64,000 bases of DNA from Cellulophaga omnivescoria. GTDB lineage: Bacteria; Bacteroidota; Bacteroidia; Flavobacteriales; Flavobacteriaceae. Below are positions 9,327 through 18,749 of this stretch, piece by piece (position 1 is the stretch's first letter; the number at the start of each line of letters is the position of its first letter). The notes under the pieces were generated by a model that was not told the origin of the DNA, searched no databases, and saw nothing but the letters and a program-made list of their open reading frames with translations. The stretch spans positions 496,001 through 560,000 of the forward strand of contig NZ_MDDP01000010.1 in NCBI RefSeq assembly GCF_001999725.1. The letters run 5' to 3'. The position numbers and the translations under genes are program-made.

Positions 9327-10151
9327 TTATATAGCTACTTTTCCTTTAATGTGTGGGTGTGGGTCATAACCTTCTAATACAAAATCATCAAAAGTAAAAT
9401 CAAAAATATTTTTTACTTCTGGGTTTAATTTCATTACAGGTAATTGCCTAGGTTCTCTACTTAACTGCAATTCTACTTGATCTAAATGATTGTTGTAAAT
9501 GTGTGCATCTCCAAAAGTGTGAATAAAGTCTCCTGCTTCATAACCGCAAACTTGCGCCATCATCATAGTAAATAATGCATAAGATGCAATATTAAATGGT
9601 ACGCCTAAAAAGATATCTGCGCTTCTTTGGTACAATTGGCAAGATAATTTACCATCTGCCACATAAAACTGAAAAAATGCGTGACAAGGGGGTAATGCTG
9701 CTTTGCCATTTGCTACATTTTCAGAAAAAGAAACAGAGGTGTCTGGTAAAACACTAGGATTCCAAGCTGTAACTAGCATTCTTCTGCTGTTAGGATTGTT
9801 TTTTAGTGTTTCAATAACTTCTTTTATTTGGTCTATGTCTTCACTATTCCAATTACGCCATTGGTGCCCGTAAACAGGACCTAAATCTCCGTTTTCATCA
9901 GCCCACTCGTTCCAAATTCTTACTCCATTTTCTTGTAGGTAGGCTATATTGGTGTCTCCCTTTAAAAACCAAAGTAACTCATAAATAATAGATTTTAAAT
10001 GCAGCTTTTTTGTGGTTACCATAGGAAAACCTTTGCTAAGGTCAAAACGCATTTGGTGTCCAAAAACACTAATTGTGCCTGTTCCAGTACGGTCACTTTT
10101 TTGGTTGCCGGTCTCTAATACGTGTTTAAGTAAGTCGTGATATTGTTTCAT
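9327..10151 (-). CDS. thyA: Thymidylate synthase
   Basis: Methylates dUMP to dTMP with methylene-tetrahydrofolate. The 274-residue product has the RTGTGT phosphate-binding segment, the nucleophile Cys156 in [31 protein letters not shown] and the canonical C-terminus ending in VAI. Between the [10 protein letters not shown] block and ALPPC there is a segment of about 20 residues, longer than in the short E. coli-type enzyme by roughly a dozen residues; this seems a lineage variant and leaves the catalytic core intact. First gene of thyA-folA. Confidence 0.97.
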   Translation of the reverse strand: MKQYHDLLKHVLETGNQKSDRTGTGTISVFGHQMRFDLSKGFPMVTTKKLHLKSIIYELLWFLKGDTNIAYLQENGVRIWNEWADENGDLGPVYGHQWRNWNSEDIDQIKEVIETLKNNPNSRRMLVTAWNPSVLPDTSVSFSENVANGKAALPPCHAFFQFYVADGKLSCQLYQRSADIFLGVPFNIASYALFTMMMAQVCGYEAGDFIHTFGDAHIYNNHLDQVELQLSREPRQLPVMKLNPEVKNIFDFTFDDFVLEGYDPHPHIKGKVAI

Positions 10152-10320
10152 TTTAAAGCAGCATCTTTCTTCTGTTTAATGCAAACAGAAATTGTTTAGT
10201 CTTATGTAAAAATAAGTAATTAAATAATAACTAATAGTATAATAAGTTCTGAATAATGATTTAATCATATATCCAAAACTTATTAATTAACTTGTGAATT
10301 TATTGTGTTTTAGGTTGATT

Positions 10321-11811
10321 TTAACCTAATATCATACCTGCAATTGTTGCCGAAAGTAAAGAGGCTATAGAACCGCCTAAAACAGCTTTAAGTCCTAATT
10401 CTGATAATGTTTTTCTTTGTTTTGGAGCTAAAGATCCAATCCCGCCAATTTGTATGCCAATAGAAGCAAAGTTTGCAAACCCGCAAAGCATATATGTGGC
10501 CATTAAAATAGATTTATTATAGGTAAAATGTGTGTCGTTTGCGGCGTTTTTAAGAGCGGCAAGTTGTGTGTAGCCAATAAATTCGCTAGCAGCCAATTTA
10601 ACACCTAATAATTGACCCATTAGCATAATGTCTTCTTTTGCTACACCTATTAGCCACATTAATGGGGCAAAAATGTATCCTAAAATAAATTCTAATGACA
10701 GGCTGTCATATTGGTCGTGGTTGTTGTCAATTATTGTATTAAGAGATGTAAAATGCCAAGATATGTTTAAAGAGTCAATAGTAAAACCATCAAAACTTGC
10801 AGCGCCACCTAAAATACCATTAATCATTGCTATTAATGCAACAAATACTAAAAGCATTGCTCCTACATTTACAGCTAACTTTAGGCCTTCTGTTGTTCCG
10901 TTGGCAATGGCATCTAATATGTTAGCGCCTATTTTATCTTGAGAAACGTGTACGTCTGTGTCTACTACTTCTGTTTGTGGATACAATATTTTGGAAATTA
11001 CGATTGCACCAGGTGCTGCCATTACAGAGGCAGCTAGTAAGTGCTTGGCAAAAAGTAGTCTTAAAACTTCATCACTTCCGCCTAGAAAACCAATGTAAGC
11101 TGCTAAAACTGCACCAGCAACTGTAGCCATACCACCAACCATAACTAATAATATTTCAGACTTATTCATTTTTTCTAAATAAGCTTTTATTAGTAGTGGA
11201 GCTTCAGTCTGTCCTAAAAATATATTACCAGCTACAGATAAACTTTCTGCGCCAGAAATACCAAGGGTTTTGGACAGTAACCAGGCTAGCGCTTTTACTA
11301 CTTTTTGTATTATTCCTAAGTAAAACAATACAGAAGTTAGCGCAGAAAAGAATATAATAGTTGGTAAAACTTGAAAAGCAAATATGAATCCAAATTTGTC
11401 CATATCTGTGACCAATCCCTCAAATAAAAACTTACTTCCTTTGGTTGTAAATTCTAGGATGCTTACAAATACTTGGCCTATTTTGTCAAAAACCGTAGCT
11501 ATAAAATTTACTTTCAATACACCAATAGCAATTATAAGTTGTAAGCCTAAACCAATACCAACAGTCTTCCAATTAATTGCTTTACGATTAGCGCTAAACA
11601 AAAAGGCTATAAGTATTAAAACAACCATACCTAATAACCCTCTTATGAGGCTATTTAGTGTAAAACCTTCATTATCTATAATTGGGTTGGTAATATTGTT
11701 TGTTGTTGTTTCAATAGCTTGTGTAGCTACTTGAGCAGGTATTGAATCCTGAGCTATTGATGGGAGTATAGCAAAAAAAGCAATGAGGAAAATCCAGCAA
11801 CTTTTTTTCAT
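10321..11811 (-). CDS. Concentrative nucleoside transporter (CNT/NupC family)
   Basis: A 496-residue inner-membrane symporter of the CNT family, importing nucleosides with Na+ or H+. The core has the family hallmarks GQTEAPLLIKAYLEKM, MATVAGAVLAAYIGFLG and CGFANFASIGIQIGGIG. The start chosen is the ATG at 11811 (MKKSCWIFLIAFFA), since the longer frame runs into the upstream gene. Unusually for an inner-membrane carrier, it begins with a signal-peptide-like segment ending SIAQDS and about 30 polar residues before the first core helix. It lies 19 bases after the bifunctional-nuclease gene and is probably co-transcribed. Confidence 0.92.
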   Translation of the reverse strand: MKKSCWIFLIAFFAILPSIAQDSIPAQVATQAIETTTNNITNPIIDNEGFTLNSLIRGLLGMVVLILIAFLFSANRKAINWKTVGIGLGLQLIIAIGVLKVNFIATVFDKIGQVFVSILEFTTKGSKFLFEGLVTDMDKFGFIFAFQVLPTIIFFSALTSVLFYLGIIQKVVKALAWLLSKTLGISGAESLSVAGNIFLGQTEAPLLIKAYLEKMNKSEILLVMVGGMATVAGAVLAAYIGFLGGSDEVLRLLFAKHLLAASVMAAPGAIVISKILYPQTEVVDTDVHVSQDKIGANILDAIANGTTEGLKLAVNVGAMLLVFVALIAMINGILGGAASFDGFTIDSLNISWHFTSLNTIIDNNHDQYDSLSLEFILGYIFAPLMWLIGVAKEDIMLMGQLLGVKLAASEFIGYTQLAALKNAANDTHFTYNKSILMATYMLCGFANFASIGIQIGGIGSLAPKQRKTLSELGLKAVLGGSIASLLSATIAGMILG

Positions 11812-11830
11812 AATAAATTTTGTGTAAGTG

Positions 11831-12463
11831 TTATTTTCTTTTTGAGATTTCATCCCGTAGTTTGGCAGCTTTTTCATAATCTTCATTGGCAACTGCCTTG
11901 TTAAGTTCTTCGTGAAGCTCACTTAAATTTAATTCTCTGTAAGCATCAGAAGGGTTAGATTCTATTTCTACGGTTTCGCTTTCTTGTAGAATTTCATCAA
12001 CCATTATACTATCATCTTTGTCCTTGTCCTCATCTTCTTCTTTAGATGAAAATTTTAAGAAAATACCAGCTTTATCCAGAATGGTTTTGTACGTAAATAT
12101 AGGTGCGTCAAAACGGAGTGCTAATGCAATTGCATCGCTAGTTCTGGCGTCAATAATCTCCTCTACCATATCTCTTTCGCAAATAATGCTAGAGTAAAAA
12201 ACACCATCTACTAACTTGTGTATAATTACTTGTTTAATAACAATGGCAAATCTATCTGCAAAATTTTTAAAAAGATCGTGGGTTAGTGGTCTTGGTGGCT
12301 TAATTTCTTTTTCTAGTGCAATAGCAATAGATTGTGCTTCAAAAGCACCAATAACAATAGGTAGTTTTCTATCGCCCTCAACCTCATTAAGTATAAGTGC
12401 GTAGGCGCCATTTTGCGTTTGGCTATAAGAAATTCCTTTTATTTTTAATCGTACTAAACTCAT
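11831..12463 (-). CDS. Bifunctional nuclease-fold protein (DUF151) with C-terminal UVR motif
   Basis: A 210-residue cytoplasmic protein. Residues ~1-140 form the BFN/DUF151 domain (YALILNEVEGDRKLPIVIGA, then EIIDARTSDAIALALRFDAPIF). An acidic linker rich in Asp and Glu follows. The C-terminal ~35 residues are a UVR motif (LHEELNKAVANEDYEKAAKL) of the type that mediates UvrB-UvrC contact. Proteins of this layout are widespread in Bacteroidetes; DNase/RNase activity has been claimed for plant relatives, but the bacterial role is unclear. It is first in a two-gene unit with the nucleoside transporter. Confidence 0.9.
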   Translation of the reverse strand: MSLVRLKIKGISYSQTQNGAYALILNEVEGDRKLPIVIGAFEAQSIAIALEKEIKPPRPLTHDLFKNFADRFAIVIKQVIIHKLVDGVFYSSIICERDMVEEIIDARTSDAIALALRFDAPIFTYKTILDKAGIFLKFSSKEEDEDKDKDDSIMVDEILQESETVEIESNPSDAYRELNLSELHEELNKAVANEDYEKAAKLRDEISKRK

Positions 12464-12482
12464 ATAAACTTTTAAAATTACT

Positions 12483-12530
12483 AAGGGCTGTTTAAATAAA
12501 AGGGTTTTACCTTGTATTTAAACAGCCCTT
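12483..12530 (-). terminator. Long hairpin after etfA
   Basis: A perfect 15-bp inverted repeat (12483-12497 with 12516-12530, left arm AAGGGCTGTTTAAAT) with an 18-base loop. It lies between the etfA stop and the next minus-strand gene. The T-run on the minus strand is weak, so it could also be a 3'-end stabilising stem. Confidence 0.65.
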
Positions 12531-12555
12531 TAGTATGGGCACAATTTATAAAAAA

Positions 12556-13524
12556 TTAAGCGTTTTGGGCTTTAAATTCTTTTAATTTTTCAATTAAGGT
12601 AGGAACCACCTCAAAAGCGTCACCAACAATACCGTAATCTGCAGCCTTAAAGAAAGGAGCTTCTGGGTCTGTATTTATAACAACTTTTACTTTAGAGGCG
12701 CTAATACCAGCTAGGTGTTGTATAGCTCCAGAAATACCAATAGCAATGTATAAATTACTTGCTACAGGTTTACCTGTTTGTCCTACGTGCTCGCTGTGAG
12801 GTCTCCATCCTAAATCTGATACTGGTTTAGAACAAGCTGTTGCAGCACCAAGTACATCTGCTAATTCTTCTATCATTCCCCAGTTTTCTGGACCTTTTAA
12901 ACCTCTACCACCAGATACAACTACATCTGCGTCTGCAATAGTAGCTTTACCAACTACTTTGTCTATTTCTATAGATTTTGTAGAAAAGTCTGCATCAGTA
13001 ATTGCAGGAGAAAAATCTTCTACACTTGCAGAAGTCGTATTTTCTTTAGCTCCAAAAGCATTATTAGATACACCTATAACTTTAACATCTGTGTCTATAG
13101 TTGTGTGTGCAAAACCTTTGTTGCTAAATACTGTTCTTTTTACTTTTAAAGGAGAAGTACTTTCTGGTGCTTCTACCACATTTGGTGTGTAGCCAGCTTT
13201 TAATTTTGCGGCTACTATAGGAGCTAAAAATTTACTATCTGTACTAGAGCCAATAATAACAACCTTAGCTGTTTCTTTCTCTGCTGCCTCGGTTAATGCG
13301 TGTGCATACGCCTTTGCATTAAAAGTTTTTAGAGTGTCATTGCTAATATTTAACACTTTAGTAACACCGTAGTTACCTAGGCTATCATTGTTATCTGCGT
13401 TAAAAGACACAGCGGTAACAGTTGTGCCTAATTGTTGTGCTACTGCATAAGCGTAAGAAGCTACTTCAAAAGCACTCTTTTTAAATTTTCCGTTTTCTGA
13501 TTCTGTATATACTAAAACTGACAT
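12556..13524 (-). CDS. etfA: Electron transfer flavoprotein alpha subunit
   Basis: Alpha subunit of the ETF heterodimer, which carries the redox FAD and passes electrons from acyl-CoA and other dehydrogenases to the quinone pool. The 322-residue product has the FAD-binding C-terminal domain: [14 protein letters not shown], the [17 protein letters not shown] loop, [12 protein letters not shown] and [17 protein letters not shown]. Length is normal. It starts two bases after the etfB stop, so the subunits are made from one message. Confidence 0.97.
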   Translation of the reverse strand: MSVLVYTESENGKFKKSAFEVASYAYAVAQQLGTTVTAVSFNADNNDSLGNYGVTKVLNISNDTLKTFNAKAYAHALTEAAEKETAKVVIIGSSTDSKFLAPIVAAKLKAGYTPNVVEAPESTSPLKVKRTVFSNKGFAHTTIDTDVKVIGVSNNAFGAKENTTSASVEDFSPAITDADFSTKSIEIDKVVGKATIADADVVVSGGRGLKGPENWGMIEELADVLGAATACSKPVSDLGWRPHSEHVGQTGKPVASNLYIAIGISGAIQHLAGISASKVKVVINTDPEAPFFKAADYGIVGDAFEVVPTLIEKLKEFKAQNA

Positions 13525-13526
13525 AA

Positions 13527-14273
13527 TTAGATTGCTTTTGCTTCGTTATGTAATAAGTTAATTAACTCGTCTATGTTATCTGCATCAACTAGTTTAACAG
13601 CCCCTTTTGCAGCAGGTTTGTCAAAACTAACGTCATTTGTTGCGCTTTCTGCACCAGTTGGTTCTACTACAGTTAATGCTTTTTTACGAGCCATCATTAT
13701 ACCTCTCATGTTAGGTATTCTTAAATCACTTTCTTCTACTAACCCTTTTTGACCTCCAATAACTAAAGGTAATGAAGTGCTAATTTTTTCTTTACCACCA
13801 TCTATTTCTCTAGTTGCGGTAACAGTATCACCATCAATTTCTAAACCAGTACAAGTGTTTACAAAGTTCATGTCTAATAAGGTAGCAATCATACCTGGTA
13901 CCATACCACCGTTGTAGTCAATAGACTCACGACCAGCAATTACTAGGTCATAACTTCCGTTTTTAATTACTTCGGCTAATTGTTGTGCTACAAAAAAACC
14001 ATCAGTAGGTTCTGCGTTAACACGTATTGCTTCATCAGCACCAATTGCTAATGCTTTTCTTATTGTAGGTTCTGTTGTTGCGGTACCAACATTCACAACA
14101 TGTACAGTTGCTCCTTGTTTTTCTTTAAACCACATTGCTCTTGTAAGACCAAATTCATCATTTGGATTAATTACAAATTGTACACCGTTTGTATCAAACT
14201 TAGTATCTCCTTCTGTAAAGTTAATTTTAGAAGTAGTGTCTGGTACGTTACTTATGCAGACTAATATTTTCAT
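13527..14273 (-). CDS. etfB: Electron transfer flavoprotein beta subunit
   Basis: Beta subunit of ETF, which holds AMP or a second flavin and contacts partner dehydrogenases. The 248-residue product begins [19 protein letters not shown], has [12 protein letters not shown] and the signature [20 protein letters not shown], and ends with the partner-recognition region around [12 protein letters not shown]. First gene of etfBA. Confidence 0.97.
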   Translation of the reverse strand: MKILVCISNVPDTTSKINFTEGDTKFDTNGVQFVINPNDEFGLTRAMWFKEKQGATVHVVNVGTATTEPTIRKALAIGADEAIRVNAEPTDGFFVAQQLAEVIKNGSYDLVIAGRESIDYNGGMVPGMIATLLDMNFVNTCTGLEIDGDTVTATREIDGGKEKISTSLPLVIGGQKGLVEESDLRIPNMRGIMMARKKALTVVEPTGAESATNDVSFDKPAAKGAVKLVDADNIDELINLLHNEAKAI

Positions 14274-14395
14274 CTTTTATCAATTTTATAATAACTTGGC
14301 TAAGATACCAATAAAATTTCTAATTTACTATGCATGCATAATAAATTTTATCGTTTTTTTGCCAGTATGTTAACTGTAATTGAAAGATTATTTCC

Positions 14396-14403
14396 TATTT
14401 TTG
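14396..14403 (+). promoter_or_regulatory. -7 promoter box for pdhB
   Basis: TATTTTTG, an exact TAnnTTTG match, 39 bases before the pdhB ATG and divergent from etfB. Confidence 0.55.
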
Positions 14404-14442
14404 CTAGCGTTTTTATCGATTATAATAATTTATTCCACATAA

Positions 14443-15420
14443 ATGAAAACATTACAGTTTAGAGAGGCTATTGCTGAGGCTATGTCTGAAGAGATGCGAA
14501 AAGATGAATCTATCTATTTGATGGGTGAAGAAGTAGCTGAGTATAATGGTGCTTACAAAGCATCTAAAGGTATGTTAGATGAATTTGGTGCAAAAAGAGT
14601 AATAGATACTCCAATTTCTGAATTAGGCTTTGCTGGTATTGCTATTGGTTCTGCAATGAACGGAAATAGACCTATAGTTGAGTTTATGACATTTAACTTT
14701 TCTTTAGTTGGTATAGACCAAATTATTAACAACGCGGCAAAAATTAGACAAATGTCTGGTGGGCAATTTAATTGTCCTATTGTTTTTCGTGGGCCTACTG
14801 CTTCTGCAGGTCAGTTAGCAGCTACACACTCACAAGCTTTTGAGAGCTGGTATGCAAATTGTCCTGGTTTAAAAGTTGTTGTGCCGTCTAACCCTATGGA
14901 TGCAAAAGGTTTATTAAAGGCAGCTATACAAGATGATGATCCAGTAATTTTTATGGAGTCTGAGCAAATGTATGGAGACAAAGGTGAAGTTCCAGAAGGT
15001 GAGTATACATTGCCTTTAGGTGTTGCTGATATTAAAAGAGAAGGTACAGATGTTACCATAGTTTCTTTTGGTAAAATTATAAAAGAAGCATACACTGCTG
15101 CAGATGAACTAGCTAAAGAAGGTATAAGCTGTGAAATTATAGATTTAAGAACTGTAAAACCTTTAGATTATGATACAGTTTTAAATTCTGTTAAAAAAAC
15201 AAACAGATTAGTAGTGTTAGAAGAAGCATGGCCTTTTGGTAACGTTGCTACAGAAATTACATACCATATACAGTCTAATGCATTTGATTATTTAGATGCA
15301 CCTGTAGAAAGAATTAATACAGCAGATACACCTGCTCCTTATTCGCCTGTTTTATTAGAAGAATGGTTACCTAATCATAAAGACGTTATTAAAGCGGTTA
15401 AAAAGGTTATGTATAAGTAA
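14443..15420 (+). CDS. pdhB: Pyruvate dehydrogenase E1 component, beta subunit
   Basis: Beta subunit of the thiamine-dependent alpha2-beta2 pyruvate decarboxylase of the PDH complex. The 325-residue product shows MKTLQFREAIAEAMSEEM, the MGEEVAEYNGAYKAS motif, DTPISELGFAGIAIG, and the C-terminal VLEEAWPFGNVATEI and PYSPVLLEEW blocks. The alpha subunit, E2 and E3 are not next to it, so the complex is encoded at scattered loci. A branched-chain 2-oxoacid E1 beta is the main alternative, but the MGEEVAEYNGAYK wording favours pyruvate. Own promoter and terminator. Confidence 0.93.
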   Translation: MKTLQFREAIAEAMSEEMRKDESIYLMGEEVAEYNGAYKASKGMLDEFGAKRVIDTPISELGFAGIAIGSAMNGNRPIVEFMTFNFSLVGIDQIINNAAKIRQMSGGQFNCPIVFRGPTASAGQLAATHSQAFESWYANCPGLKVVVPSNPMDAKGLLKAAIQDDDPVIFMESEQMYGDKGEVPEGEYTLPLGVADIKREGTDVTIVSFGKIIKEAYTAADELAKEGISCEIIDLRTVKPLDYDTVLNSVKKTNRLVVLEEAWPFGNVATEITYHIQSNAFDYLDAPVERINTADTPAPYSPVLLEEWLPNHKDVIKAVKKVMYK

Positions 15421-15443
15421 AATTTTAGTTTTGCTAAAGAACT

Positions 15444-15474
15444 AAAGCTTTGTCTGTTACGGCAAGGCTTTTTT
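15444..15474 (+). terminator. Intrinsic terminator after pdhB
   Basis: An 8-bp stem, GCTTTGTC (15447-15454) with GGCAAGGC (15461-15468), including G-U pairs, with a six-base loop and a T-run. Confidence 0.8.
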
Positions 15475-15519
15475 CTTTTTTTAAAGACTTTAGTGTAGGG
15501 TTGCTTTTAAGAGTTAGTT

Positions 15520-18018
15520 ATGATAAAAAAATTCTTTTTTGTTCTGTTTTGTTTTGTTTACGCTTTAAATTATGCGCAAACAAAAGTAAGTGGAGTTGTT
15601 TTAGATGAATTTGGTGAACCCGTAGCATTTGCCAATGTACTATTTAAAAATTCCACAGAAGGTACCATTACAAACGATGATGGTCGCTTTTATATGGAGT
15701 CAGACAATAACCATTCGGTTTTACAAATATCTTTTGTAGGCTATGAAACTTTAGATATACCGCTTACAGCAAAAGTTACCTATAAAATAGAAGCTGTTTT
15801 AAAAGAGTCTGGAGAACAATTAGATGAAGTAGTTATTTTTTCAGGAAAACTCTCAAAAAAAAATAACCCAGCAATAGATATTCTTAAAAAAATATGGGCA
15901 AAAAAAAGAGAAAATGGATTACGTAAGTATAAACAATACGAATATGATAAATATGAGAAAGTAGAGTTTGACCTTAATACCATAGACAGTGCTTTAATTA
16001 AGAGTAAAATGTTTAGAGGTTTAGAGTTTGTTTTTAATGATTTAGACACCTCTAGAGTAACAGGAAAAACGTACTTACCTATATTTTTAAACGAAACATT
16101 TCATAAAGTTAATGGTGATAATGTTTTAGGTGTTAAAAAAGAAAAATTACAAGGGAGTAAAAACTCGGGTTTTTCTAATAACCAAGCAATAACAGCTTTT
16201 GTAGAAGATTTGTACTCAGACTACGATATTTACAATAACTATTTAAAATTTTTTGATAAGAGTTTTACAAGTCCGCTTTCTAAAACAGGTGTAGATGTTT
16301 ACAATTATGCCTTAGCAGATAGTGCTTTTATAGATAACAAGTGGTGCTACAATATTATTTATTACCCAAGACGTAAAAATGAGCTTACTTTTAAAGGAGA
16401 TTTTTGGGTAAACGATTCTACTTATGCTATTAAAAAAATTAATCTTGAGGTTACAAAAAGTGCAAACATTAACTGGGTTAAAGAGATTTATATAGAGCAG
16501 GAGTTTGATGTAGTTAACGATTCTGTTTTTCTATTGAAAAGAGATTATATGCTAAGTGATTTTAGCCTTAACAAAAAAGAAAACTCTAAAGGTATATATG
16601 GTAAGCGTACAACTATCTACAATAATTATAAGTTTGATATTCCAAAGGATAAAAAGTTTTACAAGCAAAGTGTAGATGAGTACAGTCCGGAAGCATTTAG
16701 TAGGGATGATAATTTTTGGGCAGAAAATAGGTTGGAGCGTTTAAATAAGGACGAAAAAGGTGTATACGAACTTTTAGACACATTAAAAACCGTACCTAAG
16801 TTTAAAAGTTACTATAACATAGTAAGTATTTTGGGTTCTGGTTATGTAGAAATAGATAAGTGGAATTTGGATATTGGAGACGTTTATAGCGTTTTTGGTT
16901 ATAATGACGCAGAAGGTGTGCGTGTGCGTGCAGGGGCAAGGACTTATTTTGGGCAAAATGATCCGTGGCGTGTAGAAGGTTATTTGGCCTATGGTTTTGA
17001 TGACGATAAAGTAAAACACGGTATTTCTGCAAAATGGTTAATAGATAAAAAAAGTAGGTTAATAGTTTCTGGAGGACACAGGCAAGATATAGAACAATTA
17101 GGTTTAAGTTTAACTGCAACTAATGATGTTTTAGGCAGGAGTATTGCTTCCTCATCTGTATTTACTGTAGGTTCTAATGACAGGTTAACAAATATAGATT
17201 TGTCTGCGTTTAGTATAGAGGTAGAACCCGTTAATAATGTAAGACTACGCGTTGGTAACTCATACAGGAAATTAAGTTCTGCCTTACCAAATGCGTTTAG
17301 TTTAGATTATGTAGATGCAGAGTCTCCAACAGGGATCTCGTCACAAATTAAGCAGTTAGACTTTACCACAACCTTAATTTATACACCAGGTAAACGTACA
17401 ATTGGTTACGGCGTAGAACGTAAAAGTATAAATGACGAGTATAGTACATTACTATTTAATTATTCTAAAGGGTTTAAAGGACCTATGGAGAGTGATTTTG
17501 ATTATGATAAGATTCAGTTTTCTTACGGCCAACCTTGGCAAATTGGCGGTTTTGGCAGGTTGTATAGTACTGTAGAAATAGGTAAAACTTTTGGCGAGGT
17601 ACCTTTGGGGTTACTTAATGTAATACCGGGTAACCAAACGCTATTTTCAATATATAACACATTCCCAAATTTAGATTTTTATGAATTTGTAACAGATACA
17701 TACGCATCTGTGCATTTAGAACATAATTTTAATGGTAGGCTGTTTTCTCGTATACCGTTTATGAGAAAGCTTAATTTAAGAGAAATTGTAGGATTAAGAG
17801 GTGTTTGGGGAGAGCTTTCATCAGAAAATATTGCTTTAAATGCTCCAACTAATATTCCGTTAATGGCGCCATCTGATGAGATGTATTGGGAATATTCTTT
17901 TGGGATAGGCAATATTTTTAAAATATTACGCGTTGACTTTAATTTTAGAGGTAACTATTTTGATAACCCAAATGCACGCCCTTTTAGTGTTACAGGTTCT
18001 TTTGGATTTAATTTTTAA
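15520..18018 (+). CDS. DUF5686 family outer membrane protein with CarboxypepD-regulatory-like domain
   Basis: An 832-residue exported protein with a signal peptide (MIKKFFFVLFCFVYALNYAQ). Residues ~22-105 are a carboxypeptidase regulatory-like beta-sandwich (KVSGVVLDEFGEPVAFANV, ending in LDEVVI), as found at the head of SusC/TonB receptors. The rest is the DUF5686 region and a beta-strand-rich C-terminal part ending FNF, typical of an outer-membrane barrel. There is no plug domain like that of TonB receptors. Its function is unknown; related proteins are common in Flavobacteriia. It stands alone between pdhB and ppa. Confidence 0.85.
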   Translation: MIKKFFFVLFCFVYALNYAQTKVSGVVLDEFGEPVAFANVLFKNSTEGTITNDDGRFYMESDNNHSVLQISFVGYETLDIPLTAKVTYKIEAVLKESGEQLDEVVIFSGKLSKKNNPAIDILKKIWAKKRENGLRKYKQYEYDKYEKVEFDLNTIDSALIKSKMFRGLEFVFNDLDTSRVTGKTYLPIFLNETFHKVNGDNVLGVKKEKLQGSKNSGFSNNQAITAFVEDLYSDYDIYNNYLKFFDKSFTSPLSKTGVDVYNYALADSAFIDNKWCYNIIYYPRRKNELTFKGDFWVNDSTYAIKKINLEVTKSANINWVKEIYIEQEFDVVNDSVFLLKRDYMLSDFSLNKKENSKGIYGKRTTIYNNYKFDIPKDKKFYKQSVDEYSPEAFSRDDNFWAENRLERLNKDEKGVYELLDTLKTVPKFKSYYNIVSILGSGYVEIDKWNLDIGDVYSVFGYNDAEGVRVRAGARTYFGQNDPWRVEGYLAYGFDDDKVKHGISAKWLIDKKSRLIVSGGHRQDIEQLGLSLTATNDVLGRSIASSSVFTVGSNDRLTNIDLSAFSIEVEPVNNVRLRVGNSYRKLSSALPNAFSLDYVDAESPTGISSQIKQLDFTTTLIYTPGKRTIGYGVERKSINDEYSTLLFNYSKGFKGPMESDFDYDKIQFSYGQPWQIGGFGRLYSTVEIGKTFGEVPLGLLNVIPGNQTLFSIYNTFPNLDFYEFVTDTYASVHLEHNFNGRLFSRIPFMRKLNLREIVGLRGVWGELSSENIALNAPTNIPLMAPSDEMYWEYSFGIGNIFKILRVDFNFRGNYFDNPNARPFSVTGSFGFNF

Positions 18019-18074
18019 TATAATGCTATCAATAAATTAAACTAAAAAATACTTTTTGTTACTATAGATTACAC

Positions 18075-18082
18075 TATTTTTG
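18075..18082 (+). promoter_or_regulatory. -7 promoter box for ppa
   Basis: TATTTTTG, 20 bases before the ppa ATG. A TTTG at 18055-18058 is 16 bases upstream, slightly closer than the usual ~19. Confidence 0.55.
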
Positions 18083-18102
18083 TACAATAATTAATAATAA
18101 GA

Positions 18103-18630
18103 ATGACTAAACACGGTAAAACATCTTTTGATGTATTAATAGAGATTCCAAAAGGAAGTAGAAATAAGTACGAATACGATTTTGATTTAAAAAAGATACG
18201 TTTTGATAGAATGTTATTTTCTTCAATGATGTATCCTGCAGATTATGGTTTTATACCAGAAACTTTAGCATTAGATGGTGATCCATTAGATGTTTTAGTT
18301 TTAGGAGGTGAACCAACTTTTCCAATGTGTGTTGTAGAGGTAAAGCCAATTGGGGTTTTTCATATGGCAGACGAAAAAGGTCCAGATGAAAAAATTATCT
18401 GTGTTCCTGTATCAGATCCAATCTGGAACATATTAAACGATTTATCAGATATGAATCCTCACCAAATTAAAGAAATTGAACATTTCTTTCAGGTGTACAA
18501 AGATTTAGAAAAGAAAAAAGTAGACGTTGGTGGTTGGGGAGATGCCAAAGAAGCTTACGAAATCTTGAATAAATGTATAGAAAGATACGATGAGAGTGAA
18601 TTTAAATCTAAAAATGCTTTTAAGATTTAA
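18103..18630 (+). CDS. ppa: Soluble inorganic pyrophosphatase (family I)
   Basis: Hydrolyses pyrophosphate to phosphate in the cytoplasm, pulling biosynthetic reactions forward. The 175-residue product has RNKYEYDFDLKKIRFDR, YPADYGFIPET and the metal-binding DGDPLDVLVLGG motif. Length matches bacterial family I enzymes. It is followed by its own terminator and then by a membrane pyrophosphatase, so the cell encodes both dissipative and energy-conserving PPi hydrolysis side by side. Confidence 0.97.
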   Translation: MTKHGKTSFDVLIEIPKGSRNKYEYDFDLKKIRFDRMLFSSMMYPADYGFIPETLALDGDPLDVLVLGGEPTFPMCVVEVKPIGVFHMADEKGPDEKIICVPVSDPIWNILNDLSDMNPHQIKEIEHFFQVYKDLEKKKVDVGGWGDAKEAYEILNKCIERYDESEFKSKNAFKI

Positions 18631-18656
18631 AATAAGAAATCATCAATAAATAACCT

Positions 18657-18695
18657 AAAAACCCTCTTATATGATAAATATGAGAGGGTTTTTTT
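18657..18695 (+). terminator. Intrinsic terminator after ppa
   Basis: An inverted repeat of about 13 bp (AACCCTCTTATAT with ATATGAGAGGGTT, one G-U pair) followed by seven T. It separates ppa from hppA. Confidence 0.9.
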
Positions 18696-18749
18696 GTTAA
18701 GTTTCATTTTCTTACATTTACTAGGTTAATAATTAAACAATTATAAAAT

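Noticed and set aside
10170-10190. Inverted repeat TTCTGTTT-AATGC-AAACAGAA before thyA
   Set aside because: An 8-bp AT-rich repeat without T-run, second copy or clear promoter overlap; too weak to name as an operator.
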